The notes below the pieces were generated by a model that ran no database searches, was not told the origin of the DNA, and saw only the letters and a program-made list of their open reading frames with translations. Position numbers and translations under genes: made by a program. A stretch of 19,895 nucleotides of DNA from Candidatus Dadabacteria bacterium (GTDB lineage Bacteria > Desulfobacterota_D > UBA1144 > Nemesobacterales > CSP1-2). Numbering within the stretch: position 1 is the first letter of the stretch; every line of letters starts with the position of its first letter. The stretch is from NCBI GenBank assembly GCA_022615255.1, contig JAKEHC010000049.1, positions 1 through 19,895 of the forward strand. The letters run 5' to 3'. Shown piece by piece: positions 1 through 6,508 of this stretch.

Positions 1-119
1 ATCTGATTAAACTTCTCCTTGCCCTTAGCTGGGTCGCCCTTCCCTGCGGCATTTGCTAGGAAAGAACCTGACGTCGCTATAACCGCTAAAAACCCAGCCA
101 GTATTATCTTATTCAACAT
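1..119 (-). CDS. Exported protein, probably c-type cytochrome (partial, N-terminus only)
   Basis: Only the first 39 codons are inside the window, and the gene runs off the left edge. The start is the ATG at 119-117, preceded on the minus strand by an AGGAGGT ribosome site (131-137) at 11 nt. The visible protein opens with a short basic N-terminus, a hydrophobic stretch and a cleavage-like ANA motif, so it is a Sec signal peptide. The mature start GKGDPAKGKEKFNQ is typical of small class I c-type cytochromes, where CxxCH usually follows soon after, but that motif lies outside the window. The cytochrome assignment is therefore an inference from the mature N-terminus. Export to the periplasm is well supported. 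Confidence 0.6.
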   Translation of the reverse strand, partial: MLNKIILAGFLAVIATSGSFLANAAGKGDPAKGKEKFNQ

Positions 120-177
120 TTACTGTTTTCACCTCCTTTTAATGCTAAACCCTTAGATAGTTATTCACTGATTAGAG

Positions 178-183
178 TGTCAA
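178..183 (-). promoter_or_regulatory. Possible -35 box for the partial cytochrome gene
   Basis: On the minus strand this reads TTGACA, a perfect sigma70 -35 hexamer about 60 nt upstream of the start at 119. No equally good -10 is found at 16-18 nt; weak TATCTA/TAACTA candidates lie near 150-163. The promoter call is therefore tentative. Confidence 0.35.
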
Positions 184-485
184 TAATTCTAATATGACTT
201 TTTCGATTATTCAATTCCCTATTCCGGATACATAAATCAGGGTTTAAAATCCGATAGACAGGGCTTTATTGTCATTTATAGGCGGGGTTAGAAAACAACG
301 GTATTAGCATGCGATTAGCTAGAAATCTCCCATCGGAACGAGGGCACACTGCGCGGTGTCCATACATAGTTGGAGAAATGTTCGTTGCTACATGAAATAA
401 AGATGGGCTGAACGGTTCCTTCAGCAGGCTAAGGACAGGGTTCAGACCCTACATCATCCACGCGTTCTCATTATCTCCAAAGGGC
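184..485. other. Gene-free stretch with local hairpins, otherwise unrecognised
   Basis: No credible coding region was found on either strand. Two adjacent hairpins can be drawn. One spans 415-436, with arms GTTCCTT/AAGGAC and a nine-base loop. The other is a five-pair stem with a UCAG loop at 437-450 (AGGGT/ACCCT). The rest (about 280-400) shows no clear similarity to anything I know. It may be an undescribed small RNA, a degraded repeat or plain spacer. Confidence 0.3.
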
Positions 486-513
486 TTGACAAGCATAAAA
501 TTCAATCTATAAT
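486..513 (+). promoter_or_regulatory. Sigma70 promoter of the DtxR/MntR-family gene
   Basis: TTGACA (486-491) and TATAAT (508-513) are both perfect consensus hexamers, separated by 16 nt. The predicted transcription start near 520 gives a leader of about 50 nt. The -10 box runs into the palindrome at 511-530, so repressor binding there would block RNA polymerase. Confidence 0.8.
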
Positions 514-530
514 TTAGATTAATCTAAATT
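511..530. promoter_or_regulatory. Operator 1 for the metalloregulator, perfect 20-bp palindrome
   Basis: AATTTAGATTAATCTAAATT is identical to its own reverse complement. The core TTTAGAT-NN-ATCTAAA has the TTAG...CTAA layout known for operators of the DtxR/MntR/SirR/TroR family. It covers the end of the -10 box and the likely transcription start, which fits metal-dependent autorepression. Confidence 0.75.
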
Positions 531-556
531 CTAAATTAGTATTGACTAAGAATCAT

Positions 557-572
557 TTTAGATAAATCTAAT
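557..572. promoter_or_regulatory. Operator 2, overlapping the start codon
   Basis: TTTAGATAAATCTAAT repeats the core of operator 1 (TTTAGAT-NN-ATCTAA) with one terminal mismatch. It includes the first two bases of the ATG at 571. Its centre lies 44 bp from the centre of operator 1, about four helical turns, so cooperative binding on one DNA face is possible. Confidence 0.6.
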
Positions 573-1236
573 GGTGAGCCCGACTATTGAAGATTACCTA
601 AAGGCGATTTACAAGCTGCAAAAACGGCATGGCAGGGTAACAACGTCTGCCATTGCTGAAAAGCTCACGCTATCTAACGCCACGGTAACTGCAATGATAA
701 AGAGGCTAGCAAAGAAAAAGCTGCTGAAACACATCTCGTATCACGGCGTTGTGCTTACAAACGACGGCGAGCAGATAGCGCTTAAAGTGATACGCCGACA
801 CCGTCTGGTCGAATCATTTTTAAAGGAGGTCCTTGGGGTTGACTGGGATAAGGTTCATTCCGAGGCTGAAAAACTTGAGCACTTTATCTCCGATGAGATA
901 TTAGAAAGGATTGACCACGTTCTCGGTTATCCAAAGACAGACCTTCACGGCGACCCTATTCCTACAAAGGATGGAGAGATTGAGAGCGTCGAGGGGAATC
1001 AACCTCTGTCCGATGCTGAGATAGGAAATACTGTTGTAATTAGCTGTGTAAGTGATGGCGACCCTAAGAAGCTTCGCTTTATGGCTCAACTGGGGTTATT
1101 CCCCGGAGTGAGTGTAGGGATAAGGGATAAGGCGCCGTTTGAAGGTGATCTATTTATAAGAGTGGGGAAATATCAGCATCGCCTGCCTAGAGAAGTGGCA
1201 AGAGACATCTACGTAACTCAAGCTAAGGAGAAATAA
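571..1236 (+). CDS. DtxR/MntR-family metal-dependent transcriptional regulator
   Basis: A 221-residue repressor that binds DNA when loaded with Mn(II) or Fe(II). Residues 1-65 form the winged helix-turn-helix, opening with the family hallmark IEDYLKAIY. Residues 66-125 are the metal-binding dimerisation domain. Residues 145-217 look like the FeoA/SH3-like C-terminal domain of long family members. By alignment from memory, the ligand positions are D8, H77, E100, E103 and H104. Glutamate at 100, where DtxR has a cysteine, is MntR-like. MntR Glu11 is a lysine here. The ATG at 571 fits the family N-terminus, but no Shine-Dalgarno precedes it and an operator overlaps it; GTG at 574 is an alternative. 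The multicopper oxidase gene follows 90 bp downstream, so it and the ZIP gene may be targets. Confidence 0.9.
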   Translation: MVSPTIEDYLKAIYKLQKRHGRVTTSAIAEKLTLSNATVTAMIKRLAKKKLLKHISYHGVVLTNDGEQIALKVIRRHRLVESFLKEVLGVDWDKVHSEAEKLEHFISDEILERIDHVLGYPKTDLHGDPIPTKDGEIESVEGNQPLSDAEIGNTVVISCVSDGDPKKLRFMAQLGLFPGVSVGIRDKAPFEGDLFIRVGKYQHRLPREVARDIYVTQAKEK

Positions 1237-1326
1237 AATGAACCCTGAGAACTGTATAAATCTCGAACGTTTTATAGACCCGATCCTAATATTAACCTCG
1301 ATTCAATCAGGAGGAGAATTAGTGCT

Positions 1327-2364
1327 ATGAAAAACCAATTATCCAGGCGAAACTTTTTGCATGTAGGCATGGGAGTTGTTGGCGGCTCGGCTTTGCTTAC
1401 TGGGCAGAGCCTAGCTGAAAAAAATAAAAAGGGTGTGATTCTTAATCCAGGGATGGGGCATCAAAAAGACTCCACCTGCCCATGCCATTTACAAAATGTC
1501 GGAAAAGGATCGACCGCTTATAAAGACGGCGAAATGAATCCTATGGCTTTCCTTACAACATTTGACTACGGAAAGGTAAAAACGCTCCCAAGCGGAGATG
1601 TTGAGCGGGAATACACGATAATAGCGCAGGATAAGGAGATCGAGATCGCCCCAGGGGTACAATATCCCGCATGGACATACAACGGGTATGTTCCCGGTCC
1701 TACGCTCAGGTGTATGGAAGGCGATCGCTTAAAAATAAACTTCATAAACACTTCCCATATGCCACATACAATACACTTCCACGGTATACATCCGGCAGGG
1801 ATGGACGGCGTCTTTGAACAGGTTAAAACCGGCGGAAAGTTTACGTATGAGTTTACCGCCGATCCTTTCGGATTATTCCTATACCATTGCCATACAATGC
1901 CTTTAAAAAAGCACATAGAGAAGGGTCTATACGGAACATTTATAGTAGACCCCAAAACACCCAGACCCAAGGCTAAGGAGCTTGTTATGGTATTGAACGG
2001 TTTTGATACCGATTTTGATGGAGAAAATGAGTTCTATACGGTCAACGGATATTCAAATTACTTTACTGATAATCCAATAAATATTAAGGTTGGCGAGCTT
2101 GTAAGAATCTACCTGGTTAATATGACAGAATTCGATTTACTGAATTCCTTTCATTTACATGGAAATATGTTTCATCTATACAGGACAGGCACAAATCTTC
2201 GCGAGCATGAGATTACAGATACAGTAATGCTCTGTCAGGGAGAGCGATGCATTATCGAGTTTTCCTATAAGTACCCCGGCATGTATATGTTTCATGCGCA
2301 TCAGAGTGAATTCGCAGAGCTTGGATGGATGGGGTTCTTTAACGTTCTTCCTGAAGTCGCTTAA
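1327..2364 (+). CDS. Tat-exported two-domain multicopper oxidase
   Basis: A 345-residue periplasmic copper oxidase. The N-terminus has a twin-arginine signal (SRRNFLHVG, residues 6-14). Two cupredoxin domains follow. Domain 1 holds H147xxH150xH152 and H187-C188-H189 with H196. Domain 2 holds H276xH278 and H323xH325. These give eight histidines for a trinuclear T2/T3 centre and one T1 site (H147, C188, H196) in domain 1. That is the layout of type C two-domain oxidases and resembles copper nitrite reductase. The axial T1 position is L201 rather than Met, a feature of higher-potential blue copper sites. An unusual CPCH motif (51-54) lies between the signal and domain 1. The start has an AGGAGGAG site about 10 nt upstream. 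A weak promoter (TCGAAC 1263, TAATAT 1287) is possible. The substrate is unknown; Mn(II), Fe(II), Cu(I) or phenols are options. Confidence 0.9.
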   Translation: MKNQLSRRNFLHVGMGVVGGSALLTGQSLAEKNKKGVILNPGMGHQKDSTCPCHLQNVGKGSTAYKDGEMNPMAFLTTFDYGKVKTLPSGDVEREYTIIAQDKEIEIAPGVQYPAWTYNGYVPGPTLRCMEGDRLKINFINTSHMPHTIHFHGIHPAGMDGVFEQVKTGGKFTYEFTADPFGLFLYHCHTMPLKKHIEKGLYGTFIVDPKTPRPKAKELVMVLNGFDTDFDGENEFYTVNGYSNYFTDNPINIKVGELVRIYLVNMTEFDLLNSFHLHGNMFHLYRTGTNLREHEITDTVMLCQGERCIIEFSYKYPGMYMFHAHQSEFAELGWMGFFNVLPEVA

Positions 2365-2386
2365 AGGAATAAATTAGCAACGGAGG

Positions 2387-2425
2387 ACAGAGAGAAGAAA
2401 ATTTATTTGTAAATCTTTTCTCTGT
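2387..2425. repeat. Nested inverted repeat between oxidase and ZIP genes
   Basis: The outer arms are ACAGAGA (2387-2393) and TCTCTGT (2419-2425). A perfect inner stem-loop lies inside: ATTTA-TTTG-TAAAT (2401-2414). No T-run follows, so it is not a classical terminator. It could tune read-through or mRNA stability between the two genes. Confidence 0.45.
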
Positions 2426-2461
2426 GCTCTCTGTGGCTGAGTGGTTACAAGGAGGATTAAG

Positions 2462-3700
2462 ATGTCGAACGACCGCGTTGCAGAAGAAAGTGATATGTTA
2501 GAGGTAAGAAGGGGCGGTCTTTTTAGATCAAAGCTTACGCTATTTCTTACAGCATTGATCCCTATAGTTGTTCTTGCTGGAATGGTTTACTGGTTTGCAA
2601 CCAAAGGAGCAAGCTTAATAGAAACCCCTGCAGTGCCAGTTGAAAAATTGGATTTTGAGAGAATCATCCTTCACCCCGCGGAGATTATTGCTTATGTGAG
2701 AAATACGGGCCCGACTGATATCACAATAGGACAGGTAACCGTAAATGAAGCTCTCTGGGAGGCTTCCGTATATCCCAGTAATGCAATCCCTCGTCTTGGC
2801 AGTGCTACGATCACTATCCCCTTTCATTGGGTTGAGGGTGAGCCTTATGAAATTACAGCCATCACATCCACAGGGATTAAGTTCACAGGCTCGGTCGAAA
2901 TCGCCAAAGAAACGCCTAAACCTGGTTGGCGCTACTTTGGTATATTCGCCATGCTTGGAATTTACGTCGGTGTAATCCCTGTTTATCTCGGGTTCCTCTG
3001 GTTCCCTTTTCTAAGAAGGGTAAGTAAAAAATGGATGAACTTTTTCCTGAGCCTCACGGCAGGACTTTTAATATTTCTCGGGGCTGATGCGCTTCATGAG
3101 GCATTTGAAGTGGCAGAGCGCACGCCTAGTGTCTTTCAAGGGGTCGCTTTAATAACCATTGGGACACTTTTAAGCTTTCTTGTTCTGGTTATAGTAGGGA
3201 GAAGAACAATGGGCTCTCAGGCTTCTCAAAAAGGTGACTTTTACGTGCGCCTTACCCTGACATATATGATTGCTTTAGGCATAGGCCTTCATAACCTGGG
3301 AGAAGGCCTCGCAATAGGTTCAGCATATGTGCTTGGCGAGGTTGCACTCGGAGCCTTTCTAGTAATCGGCTTTGCTATCCATAACATCACGGAGGGCTTT
3401 GGAATCGTTGCACCCGTGGCGAGCGGGGATAAGCCTAGAAATATTCATTTTCTCATTCTCGGTCTTGTCGCAGGGGCTCCTGCAATACTAGGAACCTGGA
3501 TCGGCGGATTTATATATTCCGATATATGGGCAACGTTGTTTTTCGCTATAGGCGCCGGTGCAATATTTCAGGTGGTTTATGAAATCATAAAGCTTATGAG
3601 CAGGGAATCAGAAGCCGGAATAGGAAACCTCACAAACTTCACCGGACTCGTTCTAGGGCTTTTAATAATGTACGTCACTGGGCTTTTCGTTGTCATATAG
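2462..3700 (+). CDS. ZIP-family divalent metal transporter with N-terminal extracytoplasmic domain
   Basis: A 412-residue inner-membrane metal permease. The start is the ATG at 2462, set by an AGGAGG site at 2451-2456; an in-frame GTG at 2441 lies upstream of that site and is rejected. Residues 27-47 form a first membrane helix. Residues 50-155 look like a beta-sandwich outside the membrane (many V/I/T strands, WVEGEPYEI). About 158-412 is the ZIP core with roughly eight helices. The two ZIP metal motifs are clear: H277-N-L-G-E281-G and H307-N-I-T-E311-G. Loop histidines are few, unlike eukaryotic zinc ZIPs. The gene lies 97 bp after the oxidase and probably belongs to the same unit. ZIP proteins move Zn, Fe or Mn inward; with an MntR-like regulator nearby, Mn or Fe is the better guess. 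Confidence 0.9.
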   Translation: MSNDRVAEESDMLEVRRGGLFRSKLTLFLTALIPIVVLAGMVYWFATKGASLIETPAVPVEKLDFERIILHPAEIIAYVRNTGPTDITIGQVTVNEALWEASVYPSNAIPRLGSATITIPFHWVEGEPYEITAITSTGIKFTGSVEIAKETPKPGWRYFGIFAMLGIYVGVIPVYLGFLWFPFLRRVSKKWMNFFLSLTAGLLIFLGADALHEAFEVAERTPSVFQGVALITIGTLLSFLVLVIVGRRTMGSQASQKGDFYVRLTLTYMIALGIGLHNLGEGLAIGSAYVLGEVALGAFLVIGFAIHNITEGFGIVAPVASGDKPRNIHFLILGLVAGAPAILGTWIGGFIYSDIWATLFFAIGAGAIFQVVYEIIKLMSRESEAGIGNLTNFTGLVLGLLIMYVTGLFVVI

Positions 3701-3746
3701 AGTAAAGATATAAAGGAATCCAAACAAGGTATGGAGGAGAGTAGAT

Positions 3747-3788
3747 ATGATATTTGCTAAGATGAAATTTATACCTTCATTTCAATAG
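3747..3788 (+). CDS. Possible 13-codon mini-ORF after the ZIP gene
   Basis: The ATG at 3747 has a good GGAGGAG site (3733-3739) seven bases upstream and reads MIFAKMKFIPSFQ before TAG. It has no recognisable family. It could be a leader peptide for the gene at 3923, a decayed gene start or chance. Confidence 0.2.
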   Translation: MIFAKMKFIPSFQ

Positions 3789-3858
3789 ATTCTTATATAT
3801 AACAACCAAATTATTTTTAGACTCACCTTTTATCCTTTAGGTACAAATAATTAATAAA

Positions 3859-3888
3859 CGAGCTTAGCAAATAGGTTATAAGAGCTCG
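3859..3888. repeat. Inverted repeat upstream of the beta-barrel gene
   Basis: CGAGCTTA and TAAGAGCTCG form near-perfect arms around an A/T-rich centre, 35 bp before the start at 3923. It could be an operator or a 5'-UTR hairpin. The rest of 3701-3922 is very AT-rich and shows no other feature. Confidence 0.3.
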
Positions 3889-3922
3889 CAAACAAGATTA
3901 AAACTAAAATGGAGTGGTGTAG

Positions 3923-4711
3923 ATGAAAATAGTCAAACTTTATTTTCTCAAATGTATTCTTTTAGGATACCTGACTGCATTCTATCTAGTTGATGGTGAA
4001 AAGGCATACGCAGTAGGTGGAATCTCCAATTCTAAAGTGGTTGTACCGAGTGCCGATACAGTAGAAAAAGGACATTTTGAGATCGAGCCATCTTTCGGAC
4101 TCGAATTTACGGACGACAGGATTAACACGGTGAGATTTGAGGCTGTGGGCCGCTTCACCCTTGGGGTGCTAAGTAACTTAGAAATTGGGACAAGCGCCGG
4201 ATATCTAAACATAGAGGACTCAGAGTTAATAGAGACAGATAGGGATTTCGGAGATATAGAAGCAGGACTAAAATACAGATTCCTTGACGAAGGCAAACAC
4301 TTACCTTTCTCACTCGCATACCAGGGGGGAATTACATTTCCTACAAGTGGCGAGGATGCCCCTTGGGTATTTGAATTTGGAGGCTTAATACTAACCAAGA
4401 ACTTTAGTGAGATATCCTCAATTGACGCTGATTTCGTTTTTGCACTAATTGAGGATGATGCCTGGAGTTTTGTTACCGAAGTTGGATTTGGCTATTTTGT
4501 CGTACCCTGGTTCCAACCGGTTATTGAGATGGCTTACGCTTATGAAAATAGGGATAATGAAGACGGCGTCTCTTTGTTAAATATAACAGTAGGCTTTACC
4601 GCACCTTTAACCGAATGGTTCACCATCATTATAGGAGTTACTCCGGATATATATACGAAAAATGTAGACAACAAGGTCATTATCTCATCCGCTTTTACTT
4701 TTCTTTTTTGA
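3923..4711 (+). CDS. Outer-membrane beta-barrel protein (transporter-like), function unknown
   Basis: A 262-residue exported protein. Residues 1-30 are a signal peptide with a cleavage-like AYA motif. The mature part is a series of amphipathic strands alternating with acidic turns (FEIEPSFGLEF, RFTLGVLSNLEIGTSAGY, FVTEVGFGYFVVPW). It ends in phenylalanine (FTFLF), the usual outer-membrane assembly signal. The pattern recalls the Phenol_MetA_deg/transporter-like barrel group, which has no firm substrate. The start has a modest GGAG site about eight bases upstream. The gene follows the ZIP gene after 222 bp and precedes the Czc operon by 146 bp, so it is probably its own transcription unit. It may let metal ions or small ligands cross the outer membrane, but that is inference from position only. 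Confidence 0.7.
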   Translation: MKIVKLYFLKCILLGYLTAFYLVDGEKAYAVGGISNSKVVVPSADTVEKGHFEIEPSFGLEFTDDRINTVRFEAVGRFTLGVLSNLEIGTSAGYLNIEDSELIETDRDFGDIEAGLKYRFLDEGKHLPFSLAYQGGITFPTSGEDAPWVFEFGGLILTKNFSEISSIDADFVFALIEDDAWSFVTEVGFGYFVVPWFQPVIEMAYAYENRDNEDGVSLLNITVGFTAPLTEWFTIIIGVTPDIYTKNVDNKVIISSAFTFLF

Positions 4712-4761
4712 GAAAGACTTTACATCCCCATTAGAAGTTGACGATTATTTAGAATTTTCTA

Positions 4762-4790
4762 TTGATTTATTAACTGAATTCATTTATCTT
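4762..4790 (+). promoter_or_regulatory. Candidate promoter of the efflux operon
   Basis: TTGATT (4762-4767) and TATCTT (4785-4790) are 17 nt apart, four of six matches each. It lies in the only gap upstream of the six-gene operon. A TTGACG at 4738 is an alternative -35 without a good -10. No clear metal-regulator palindrome was seen here. Confidence 0.35.
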
Positions 4791-4857
4791 ATTTTCCGAC
4801 TCGGGCATCTACAATTAAAATAAGGATGATAACTCAAGAACGAGAAATAAAATTTCA

Positions 4858-5202
4858 ATGAAGGCTCTCATATTCATAACCACTTTTTTCTTCATTTTCT
4901 CAGCTACTACAATTTGTGAAGAACCCTTCACATCCAACTTCTACCATAAAAATTGTCTCTCTTCTGAGCATTGTCTTACTTCTCAAGTTGACAACTCTAA
5001 ACAAAGTTCTTCTAAACCACTCCCGCTTCCCGCCTCTCATTGTCACATAGGCAGTTCTTGTGCTCACAATTCTACCAAATCTGAAGGCTCTAAACCTTCA
5101 ACTCAAAGAGATGTCCCAACTTTAATTATATCTTTTAATTGCTCTATACCAGAAAGCAACCTGATAAAATCCATCTTTAACCCTCCAAGGACCATTATTT
5201 AA
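4858..5202 (+). CDS. Small secreted Cys/His-containing protein heading the efflux operon
   Basis: A 114-residue protein of no family I can name firmly. Residues 1-20 form a hydrophobic signal peptide ending near the first cysteine. The mature part is Ser-rich and unstructured-looking, with a metal-binding cluster: HKNC and EHC (about residues 30-39), then HCHIGSSCAH (61-70). It ends NPPRTII. Small periplasmic proteins with such clusters are often encoded first in czc-type operons (CzcI and relatives), and the position directly before the outer-membrane factor fits. Proposed role: a periplasmic metal sensor or chaperone. The Shine-Dalgarno site is weak and codon use is very AT-rich, so the start is less certain than for its neighbours. 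Confidence 0.6.
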   Translation: MKALIFITTFFFIFSATTICEEPFTSNFYHKNCLSSEHCLTSQVDNSKQSSSKPLPLPASHCHIGSSCAHNSTKSEGSKPSTQRDVPTLIISFNCSIPESNLIKSIFNPPRTII

Positions 5203-5254
5203 TAGGTCTGTCTTACCCCAAACAAAATCACTTTAAGCTTTAAGGAGGTTAAGA

Positions 5255-6508
5255 GTGCGCCTTAGAACTATAGCACTATTTCTTTATCTTATTCTTATTG
5301 GTACAACTCTGGAGAGTCTTCAGATTACTGCTGAGGAGAATCAAGCTCAGAGGAAATACAAGATTGACGAACTAATAGAACTCGCTCTTGAGAAAAATCC
5401 CTCAATATCCTCAGCTATCTCTAGCATTGATATAGCAAAGGGAGAGCTTAGAGCCGCAAAGGCTTATCCAAATCCAGATTTAGAACTCTTTTTAGCAAGA
5501 GGTAAATCGCGCGAGGGTAATAATACTGATGCAGAGTTCGGTATAGCACTCACACAGCCTATCGAATGGCCATTAAAACGGCTGTATAGAAGAAAGACCG
5601 CCGAGGAAGAGGTAAAGGTCACCGAATTTGAGAAGGAGGCTGTTAAGATAGAGCTTATTTTTACTACCAAGCAGATTTACTACTCGATTCTACTCGCTAA
5701 AAAGGATGTAGAGATTGCAAAGCAGAATCTAGAGACCTCCAAAACCCTTCTTTCAATAATAGAACGTAGAGTTGAGCTAGGCGAATCCAGAGAGTTAGAT
5801 TTTATTAAATCTAGGGTCGAGACCTTGAATTTTGAAAGAGGGCTAATTCGTGCTGAAACGAATTTAGGTGCAGTAAAGTCTATTTTAAACAGGTTTCTTG
5901 GGAATTCCTTAGAAAAGGATTTTGATTTAGAAGATGAGCTTAAATCTCCTTCCACTATATATGCCTTAGAAAACCTAGCCCAGAGAGTTATTGATTTTAA
6001 CCCTCAAATAAAAGCTCAAGAGACTGACGTCAAGCGTGCAGGGTTCTCGTTACTTGAACAAAGACATCTAAGGGTTCCAGATATTTTCCTTCAGGGTTTT
6101 TACGAGAGAGAAATAGATAGGATTAGCACAGGAGGCGGAATTGGAATAAGTATTCCAATTTGGTACCAAAACCAGGGAGGAATCCAGAGCGCAAGGGCTG
6201 AAGAGCGTAGGGCCTCTTTTGACCTTAAATTCCTTGAGATCGAAATCGGCAACCGTCTCGAGGATGAATATAAAAACTATAAAATTGCTTTCGAGCAGTC
6301 AAAGATATTCTCAGGAGAACTATTAGATCGAGCAAAGCGTTCACTTGAGATCGCACAGTTTAGTTATGAGCAGGGTGAAATAGGGCTTCTGGATGTTCTC
6401 GATGCGCTTAGAACCTATCGCGACACCCTAAGGGAATATTATCAAGTTCTTTATGAATTTTATTTATCTCAAATTGCACTAGAAAGAATTGCAGGAGGAA
6501 AGATATGA
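5255..6508 (+). CDS. czcC: CzcC/CusC-type outer-membrane efflux factor (TolC family)
   Basis: A 417-residue outer-membrane channel of the tripartite metal pump. It starts with GTG, fixed by an AAGGAGG site about seven bases upstream. Residues 1-26 are a signal peptide. The body shows the two OEP repeats: the first begins YKIDELIELALEKNPSI and includes the AYPNPDLEL strand; the second begins near residue 245. Long helical heptads (about 125-210 and 325-400) form the periplasmic alpha-barrel, ending in a typical helix (FSYEQGEIGLLDVLDALRTY). No N-terminal lipobox cysteine is seen, unlike CusC. Its stop overlaps the next start in an ATGA, so it is translationally coupled to the adaptor gene. Family membership is firm; the czcC symbol rests on the pump type. 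Confidence 0.88.
   Translation: MRLRTIALFLYLILIGTTLESLQITAEENQAQRKYKIDELIELALEKNPSISSAISSIDIAKGELRAAKAYPNPDLELFLARGKSREGNNTDAEFGIALTQPIEWPLKRLYRRKTAEEEVKVTEFEKEAVKIELIFTTKQIYYSILLAKKDVEIAKQNLETSKTLLSIIERRVELGESRELDFIKSRVETLNFERGLIRAETNLGAVKSILNRFLGNSLEKDFDLEDELKSPSTIYALENLAQRVIDFNPQIKAQETDVKRAGFSLLEQRHLRVPDIFLQGFYEREIDRISTGGGIGISIPIWYQNQGGIQSARAEERRASFDLKFLEIEIGNRLEDEYKNYKIAFEQSKIFSGELLDRAKRSLEIAQFSYEQGEIGLLDVLDALRTYRDTLREYYQVLYEFYLSQIALERIAGGKI

Noticed and set aside
437..450. tRNA T-arm-like motif (GGGTTCAGACCC)
   Set aside because: No acceptor, D or anticodon arms fit around it on either strand, and there is no tmRNA tag region.
2441..2461. Upstream GTG start for the ZIP gene
   Set aside because: The AGGAGG site lies downstream of it and is well placed for the ATG at 2462.
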